Assembly: GCA_964558485.1 (NCBI GenBank)
Contig: CAZLED010000001.1
Location: forward strand, 1 to 64,000
Length of the DNA stretch: 64,000 nucleotides
Direction of reading: 5' to 3'
Source of the DNA: UMGS1696 sp964558485
Lineage (GTDB): Bacteria; Bacillota; Clostridia; Oscillospirales; CAG-272
In this document: piece by piece, positions 58,291-64,000 of the stretch
Layout of the letters: each line of letters starts with the position of its first letter
Position numbering within the stretch: the first letter of the stretch is position 1
Program-made: the position numbers and the translations under genes
Notes under the pieces: generated by a model
The model's input: the letters and a program-made list of their open reading frames with translations, nothing else
The model's database searches: none
Told to the model about the DNA's origin: nothing

Positions 58291-59427
58291 ATGAAAAAGC
58301 TTTTGACACTGGCGCTGGCGACTGTGATGACCGTTGCCTGTGCGCTGGGTGCTTCTGCCGGTTGGTGTGACGAAGTGTTTGCCGACGTGGATTTCTCCGC
58401 TTTGGCTACCTACGGTTCCGACGTGCTGGGCACCTACCAGATGCGTGGTTTTGCCACCGACCCCAACGGCAAGTACTACTTCGGTGGTAACCTGCAGGGT
58501 GGTCCCACCATGTACAAGTTCAACACCAAGGGTGAAATGCTGGATTCCTATCAGTTCACCACCGATCCCGGCTCCTATGTGAAGGCCATCACCTGTGACG
58601 ACCGTGGCTACGTGTACAACGGTATTGCCAATGCCGCCAACAACGGTGCGTTCTTCTTCTCTATCTGCGACATGGAGACCCTGACCGAGCAGTCCTACGT
58701 GGAAGTGGCCATCGATGGGAAGATCGGTGTCAACGGTGTGGGCGTTGCCAATGTGGACGGCAAGTACATCCTGTCCCTGATCTGCAACTACGACACCAAC
58801 CGGATGTATTTCTTTGACGTGACCGACGTGAAGAAGCCCACCGAGATTAGCCATTTCGACCTGACCGAGGTTTGCGGCGTGGCCGAAGGCGGCAACTGCG
58901 CTATGGACTCCAAGGGCAATGTGTACTTTGCAGCGCTGAAGTACGACGGCAGCAAGGGTGACACGCTGATCAAGTGCGACATGAGCGGCAACATTATCGA
59001 AGAACTGCGTCTGCCCGAGCCTTGGGGCGTGTCCGTGTTTGCGGATGAATACGTTGTGGTCGGCTGTCGGAACAAGACCGACTCCATGGTATATGTAGTG
59101 GATACCGATACCATGACCACCGTTGGCGAATACCATCCCACCGATGCCATTGTGGACTCCGGTTTCTCCGGCGTGGGCATCATGAACGACCGTATCTACG
59201 CCTGCGACCACTCCGGTTCCGATACCATTTATGTTTCCGAAGCTCTGCACATTCCTGCCAAGCCGGAACCGGTCGTAGAGACCGAAGCCGCTGCCGAAGT
59301 GGTGGATGCTGCTGCCGCTGAAACGACTGCTGTTGTAGCCGCTCCTCAGACCTTTGATGCTGGTGTGATCGCTGCTGTATGCGCCATCGTTTCCGCCGCC
59401 GGGTACGCTGTTTCCAAGAAGAGATAA
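58291..59427 (+). CDS. Secreted beta-propeller-like protein with a sortase-like tail
   Basis: 378 residues. Signal peptide to about 23 (ending ASAGW). The main part (about 35-320) has repeated four-stranded blocks such as TDPNGKYYFGGNLQGGPTMYKFNTKGEM and MDSKGNVYFAALKYDGSKGDTLIKCDMSG, as in beta-propellers of the NHL/SMP-30 kind. After an Ala/Glu-rich linker the tail APQTFDAG, a hydrophobic stretch and SKKR match the protein at 55918-56625. ATG 58291 is chosen because GGAGG lies 8 bases before it; the ATG at 58276 contains that site. Function unknown. Confidence 0.72.
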   Translation: MKKLLTLALATVMTVACALGASAGWCDEVFADVDFSALATYGSDVLGTYQMRGFATDPNGKYYFGGNLQGGPTMYKFNTKGEMLDSYQFTTDPGSYVKAITCDDRGYVYNGIANAANNGAFFFSICDMETLTEQSYVEVAIDGKIGVNGVGVANVDGKYILSLICNYDTNRMYFFDVTDVKKPTEISHFDLTEVCGVAEGGNCAMDSKGNVYFAALKYDGSKGDTLIKCDMSGNIIEELRLPEPWGVSVFADEYVVVGCRNKTDSMVYVVDTDTMTTVGEYHPTDAIVDSGFSGVGIMNDRIYACDHSGSDTIYVSEALHIPAKPEPVVETEAAAEVVDAAAAETTAVVAAPQTFDAGVIAAVCAIVSAAGYAVSKKR

Positions 59428-59445
59428 GCGAAAAACCAATATAAC

Positions 59446-59479
59446 AAAAAGCATGGTTACCAACGACCATGCTTTTTTT
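59446..59479 (+). terminator. Terminator, convergent genes
   Basis: AAAAAGCATGGT pairs with ACCATGCTTTTT (59466-59477), then more T. Works on both strands. Confidence 0.88.
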
Positions 59480-59519
59480 GTTGCTATTTTGGATTCCTAA
59501 CTTCTCATTCCTAATTTTC

Positions 59520-60650
59520 TTATATCTGCCAGAATGCCACATCGTTGGTGACAAAATATTCTCTGTCGGAAACCTTGAAGTTTTCCACAGGATAGTCCTT
59601 CGGCACCAGCGTGATATACGGGTGATCCACAGCATCGCCATCTACGCATTCCTTGTGCAGGGTACACCGGGCAAAGCGCAGGGTGTTTTTCGTCATGTAA
59701 TCCCGGTAGTCGTCGAGATCAAAGCTGCCGCCGTTGTAGCCGGCCGTGGGATTGGGGAAGAACGGCTCGCCCTGGATCAGCATCTCCCGGAGTCGTGGCA
59801 GGGAAACGTAATCGCCGTTTTTGTCCGTCAGATACAGCCGGTAGGTGGGGTCGAACAGGATGCGGCTGCCGGAGGGAAGCAGGCAATCCACCACCACGTG
59901 GCAGTCGTCGAAGGGCTCTTCGTAGGGCATACAGGTGACGTGCTGGGCTTTGATCTGGCTATAGCGCAGGAAGGATGCCAGCATCAGCGCCAGTCCCCGG
60001 CAGTTGATCTTCATGTCGTTGCGCTCGCAAAACCGGATCATGTCCGGGATCCCTCGGCCGCCGCCCATGCCACCGGAGCCGTTGTGGCCAAAATGGTCGC
60101 ATACCAGATCCAGCAGCCGAAATGCGGTCTCGTCCGTGGGCTCTGTCCATGGGGTGACGTAGTCCTCATAATTGTATTTCACCAGCAGCGGCGGTACCTT
60201 CTTGCCCCGGGTCAGCTCTTCATGGGGCCATTCGTCGGTGTAGGGGAAGGCAGAATCCCGGTCGTAGGCGGCATAGCGCTTCAGCACATCGATGCGCTTT
60301 TCGTCTGTGCCGGGTACGTAGATCTTTGTGGGACGACAGACATAGGGCTCGTCCACCGGTGTGTGGGACTGGCGCAGGTAGGTGACCGGAGTCTCTTTGC
60401 CAAACTGGGTGTAGTAGCCCACTAAGGTGTCGGTGTCGGGATCGTGGCGCACATGGTAGACCATGCGGTAGTGCTCGTCGTTGATCTCGTAGCAGAAATA
60501 GCCGTCCTTTTCGTAGACGCAGTTGGGATCGAAGTTGTAGTAGCCGCTGGAGGTGAAGGTCATTTTCATCCGCAGCGGTTCTTCGTCAAAGATGTTCAGC
60601 GTTTCTCCCAGCGCTTCCTTGTACCAGGTGCCAACCAATTCTTTTTGCAT
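59520..60650 (-). CDS. Transglutaminase-like cysteine protein
   Basis: 376 residues with no signal peptide. A transglutaminase-core pattern is visible in the second half: NCRGLALMLASFLR (catalytic Cys), CHVVVDCLLPSG (His) and ILFDPTYRLYL (Asp). The first 150 residues look like a lipocalin-like beta domain (LVGTWYKEALGETL, MTFTSSGYYNFDP). Such proteins may be peptidases or cross-linking enzymes; no substrate can be assigned. A strong AAAGGAGG precedes the ATG. Confidence 0.75.
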   Translation of the reverse strand: MQKELVGTWYKEALGETLNIFDEEPLRMKMTFTSSGYYNFDPNCVYEKDGYFCYEINDEHYRMVYHVRHDPDTDTLVGYYTQFGKETPVTYLRQSHTPVDEPYVCRPTKIYVPGTDEKRIDVLKRYAAYDRDSAFPYTDEWPHEELTRGKKVPPLLVKYNYEDYVTPWTEPTDETAFRLLDLVCDHFGHNGSGGMGGGRGIPDMIRFCERNDMKINCRGLALMLASFLRYSQIKAQHVTCMPYEEPFDDCHVVVDCLLPSGSRILFDPTYRLYLTDKNGDYVSLPRLREMLIQGEPFFPNPTAGYNGGSFDLDDYRDYMTKNTLRFARCTLHKECVDGDAVDHPYITLVPKDYPVENFKVSDREYFVTNDVAFWQI

Positions 60651-60709
60651 AGGTATGCCTCCTTTGCGTATTTACTTTTTATGGTATCGGTCTGCTCGTG
60701 CAGTTTTTT

Positions 60710-61114
60710 TTATTTTTCCAGCAGCTTTGCCAGGGTCACGGAGGAAAGATAGTCTTCGATCATGGTGTCCAGGTTCTTCCACAGATCCACCGTCAAGCAT
60801 TTGCCGGCACGACTGCAGGTGGAGCCGTCGCATTCCGGACACGCCACCGGTGCAATGGAACCTTCGGCTGCCCGGACCACATCGGCTACGGTGCATTCCT
60901 CCGGCGCCTTTGCCAAACGATAGCCGCCCATTTTGCCCCGCTTGCTTTCCACCAGACCGGCCTTCCCCAGGCTGGCGACGATGGCTTCCAGATATTTCAT
61001 GGATATTTCCTGCCGCTCTGCCACCTCTGCCAGAGATACATACTCCGTCTCCGACATTTGTGCAATGTCCAACAGGATCCGCAGGGCATATCGTCCCTTT
61101 GTCGAAATCATCAT
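60710..61114 (-). CDS. Rrf2-family regulator, IscR-like
   Basis: 134 residues. Winged helix MMISTKGRYALRILLDIA, YVSLAEVAERQEISMKYLEAIVASLGKAGLVESKRGKMGGYRLAK, then the three cysteines expected for a [2Fe-2S] sensor in CPECDGSTCSRAGKC. IscR-type proteins control Fe-S assembly genes, and iscS-iscU lie 1.5 kb away in the opposite direction. The ATG overlaps the stop of the upstream gene (ATGA), so translation is coupled to a protein with no obvious link to Fe-S. Confidence 0.85.
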   Translation of the reverse strand: MMISTKGRYALRILLDIAQMSETEYVSLAEVAERQEISMKYLEAIVASLGKAGLVESKRGKMGGYRLAKAPEECTVADVVRAAEGSIAPVACPECDGSTCSRAGKCLTVDLWKNLDTMIEDYLSSVTLAKLLEK

Positions 61115-62349
61115 TGTTCTTTCTCCGTTTCTATGACCGGCTGTCCCAGACTGTCCACCCAGTGGTCCCCCAGCCAGATCAGCTTTTTGCCAAGGTCTGT
61201 GTCAAATATTTCCTGTCCCACATGGGTGGCGTAGGTCCTTCGTTCTGCGCTGGTGCAGAGCTTCTTTTGTGCGTTGTTGACCGTCTCCATGTGTACGCCA
61301 CTGCCTTCTTCCCAAAAGCGGATGGTGGGATCGTTTTCCGTGTAGTAGCCGCCGTTGGCAACATAATCGATGTGTCCGCAGTAGTCGCCCGGTCGTTCCT
61401 CGTAGGCATAGCGACCACCGCCCTCCAGCCGGAGCCACGCCGGGACTCTCTCAAAGCTGGTGTTGTATGCCATGATGCACTGCCGGGAGTCGTTTTTCCC
61501 AAATTTCCACAGGTTGGCGTTGGCTTCGTCCAGGCAGTTCAGCAGGGTCATGGGATGCACCACCACGCCAAAGGGGCAGGGATAGTTGTGAAAGGTATAG
61601 CCGTAGCGACCGAACAGTGCGGCGCATTTGTGCAGAAGCAGATGCTCACTGCCTACCGCAAAGCCCTGTCCAAAGCCCTCTGCCTGACAAAACTCCCACT
61701 TTTCTTCCCACATATTGTTGGAGCCATAGGTGCCCATGAACGCCACAAAGCCTTCCACCGGCAGCGGCTTCACGGTCTTCCCATAGTTGCCACGGGTGTC
61801 GCACAGGCATTTGCACCGGCGCAGTCCCATGGCACCCAGCAGTCGTCCGTCAAAGCAGATGATGTTCTTCTGGCTGTCCGGTACGGTCACGTACAGGTCC
61901 TCGAACACATGGTGGTTCCAGTTGTGGGATGTTCCGGCAAAGATCGAGTAGCTGTCGCCGCAACTGCTGTTGCTGTCAGCTGGTGTGGGCAGGCTGTCGT
62001 AGCATTCCTTTGTCACGTGGATGCAGGTGGATTCCGTATGTACAGAGCCGGTGATCCAGAGGCCGATATGGGAAAAGGCATTGGTAGCGTCCGGGATCTG
62101 CACCGCTGCCCAGCCGGTAGGTGTTTTCTTCGGAAAGGCATCGATGTAGTAGTGCCCCGGCAGCAGGACGATATGCCGTCCCCGGATCTCTCCGTCCACC
62201 GGAACAGCGATCTGCTCCACGGCCGTCTGCAAGGTCACCTCATCGTGGGTACCGGCGCACACATAATCCGCGCCGGCTTTGTCTTCCTCAGTCGAATCGG
62301 CTGCCGCTATATATATTGTATCCGAAAATCGAGCCCTCTCTGATTGCAT
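61111..62349 (-). CDS. Cysteine-rich protein, probable right-handed beta-helix fold
   Basis: 412 residues with no signal peptide. A start like DTIYIAAADSTEEDKAGADYVCAGTHDEVTLQTAVEQI followed by RHIVLLPGHYYI is the opening of the pectate-lyase-like beta-helix superfamily; later strands carry many short repeats (HVFEDLYVTVPDS, GLRRCKCLCD, HPMTLLNCLDE). Fifteen or so cysteines are notable for a cytoplasmic protein. It is co-translated with the Rrf2 regulator. It could be a polysaccharide lyase or a phage-tail-like fibre; I cannot choose. ATG 62349 has GGAGGAG upstream. Confidence 0.6.
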   Translation of the reverse strand: MQSERARFSDTIYIAAADSTEEDKAGADYVCAGTHDEVTLQTAVEQIAVPVDGEIRGRHIVLLPGHYYIDAFPKKTPTGWAAVQIPDATNAFSHIGLWITGSVHTESTCIHVTKECYDSLPTPADSNSSCGDSYSIFAGTSHNWNHHVFEDLYVTVPDSQKNIICFDGRLLGAMGLRRCKCLCDTRGNYGKTVKPLPVEGFVAFMGTYGSNNMWEEKWEFCQAEGFGQGFAVGSEHLLLHKCAALFGRYGYTFHNYPCPFGVVVHPMTLLNCLDEANANLWKFGKNDSRQCIMAYNTSFERVPAWLRLEGGGRYAYEERPGDYCGHIDYVANGGYYTENDPTIRFWEEGSGVHMETVNNAQKKLCTSAERRTYATHVGQEIFDTDLGKKLIWLGDHWVDSLGQPVIETEKEQ

Positions 62350-62386
62350 ATCGTCTCCTCCATGGGTCAAAACTTGGTGTACCTGT

Positions 62387-62415
62387 ATTATACCATATAT
62401 CCGGTAGGAATTCAA
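62387..62415 (-). promoter_or_regulatory. Promoter of the beta-helix/Rrf2 transcript
   Basis: TTGAAT (62415-62410), a 17-bp spacer and TATAAT (62392-62387), minus strand. Confidence 0.78.
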
Positions 62416-62493
62416 TCCTTATGGGCAGATTTTTATTGGGGAAAAAACGATTATAAAATGTGTGCGAAAAATATGTCGGACAATTTTGCAAAA

Positions 62494-62546
62494 TCCTATT
62501 GACAAGATAGGAAATATATGTTATAATACCTACACGAGAGATAGGA
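62494..62546 (+). promoter_or_regulatory. iscS-iscU promoter with an Rrf2-type operator
   Basis: Promoter: TTGACA (62499-62504), a 17-bp spacer and TATAAT (62522-62527). Overlapping the -35 is TCCTAT (62494-62499), 7 bp, ATAGGA (62507-62512); a third ATAGGA half-site lies at 62541-62546. The inverted site on the -35 suggests repression by the nearby IscR-like protein. Confidence 0.75.
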
Positions 62547-62578
62547 ATTAAAGACACCTTGCAAAAGGAGGATAACAT

Positions 62579-63745
<1,167 letters not shown>

Positions 63746-63769
63746 TATAGATAAGGAAGGAATATAGAT

Positions 63770-64000
63770 ATGGCAATTCAGTTTACGTCAAACAATCCCC
63801 TGTACAGCCCGGTGGTCATGGATCATTTTCTGCATCCACGGAATGTGGGAGAGATCGAAAATGCAGACGGTGTGGGCGAAGTGGGCAACGCCAAGTGCGG
63901 CGACATCATGAAAATTTACTTGAAGATCGACGACGGCATCGTGACGGATGTGAAGTTCAACACCTTTGGCTGTGGTTCTGCCATTGCATCCAGCAGCATG
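63770..64000 (+). CDS. iscU: Fe-S scaffold protein IscU/NifU, N-terminal part (runs off the window)
   Basis: 77 residues are visible. SPVVMDHFLHPRNVGEIENADGVGE and GNAKCGDIMKIYLKID are the standard IscU opening with the first cluster Cys; FNTFGCGSAIASSSM carries the second. A GGAAGG site lies before the ATG. It is 24 bases after iscS, so it is in the same operon. The rest is outside the window. Confidence 0.93.
   Translation, partial: MAIQFTSNNPLYSPVVMDHFLHPRNVGEIENADGVGEVGNAKCGDIMKIYLKIDDGIVTDVKFNTFGCGSAIASSSM

Overview
The window looks like a scaffold from a moderately GC-rich gut Clostridium relative, most likely Oscillospiraceae/Ruminococcaceae. The evidence is a Gram-positive ylm/DivIVA division cluster, lipoproteins with a lipobox and Thr-rich linkers, consensus sigma-A promoters with 17-bp spacers, AGGAGG-type ribosome sites, a dockerin-bearing secreted protein and many glycan-degrading enzymes. 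A run of exactly 100 N (23856-23955) marks a scaffold join inside a tandem repeat. I saw no rRNA, tRNA, CRISPR array, prophage or complete insertion sequence.

Layout. 1-6.9 kb: end of an aldo/keto reductase, a tandem repeat array, a GH36-like enzyme and three solute-binding lipoproteins. 7.3-7.75 kb: a small DUF3791 gene pair flanked by 41-bp direct repeats of the mnmA 3' end. 7.9-10.5 kb: tRNA-modification operon tcdA-ttcA-mnmA. 10.8-17.8 kb: alpha/beta hydrolase, GH35, GH127 and GH36 enzymes, with a candidate structured RNA between the last two. 17.9-25.4 kb: division/lipoprotein-processing cluster, in transcription order HlyD-like, yggS, sepF, yggT, ylmH, divIVA, lspA, rluD. 25.7-29 kb: yhaO-yhaN nuclease/ATPase pair. 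29.2-34.3 kb: a lower-GC accessory stretch with a secreted cell-wall hydrolase carrying a dockerin, its divergent XRE regulator, a nucleoside-hydrolase-like gene and a PIN-domain gene pair. 34.4-41 kb: three more solute-binding lipoproteins, a PHP phosphoesterase and a small lipoprotein. 41.2-46.7 kb: GH2 beta-galactosidase and an EF-G paralogue separated by a 75-bp tandem repeat. 47.2-50.9 kb: a tautomerase and the zur-znuACB zinc operon. 51-59.4 kb: three more solute-binding lipoproteins (one with an in-frame amber codon), pheA and two secreted proteins with sortase-like tails. 59.5-64 kb: transglutaminase-like protein, Rrf2 regulator, a cysteine-rich probable beta-helix protein, and iscS-iscU running off the end.

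How the genes fit together. Nine orphan solute-binding lipoproteins and five glycoside hydrolases point to a glycan-foraging surface economy (galactosides, arabinosides), but no permease or import ATPase lies beside any of the nine. Lipoprotein maturation (lspA), zinc uptake, Fe-S/sulfur supply (iscSU) and thio-modification of tRNA (mnmA, ttcA) are housekeeping functions in the same window.

Most interesting signals: (1) three hairpin tandem-repeat arrays of 98, 94 and 75 bp that follow gene 3' ends in the same orientation and share sequence; (2) the orphan lipoprotein expansion with a shared EF-hand-like loop; (3) the DUF3791 cassette bounded by copies of the mnmA 3' end; (4) a promoter-driven structured RNA; (5) the XRE-controlled dockerin cell-wall hydrolase.
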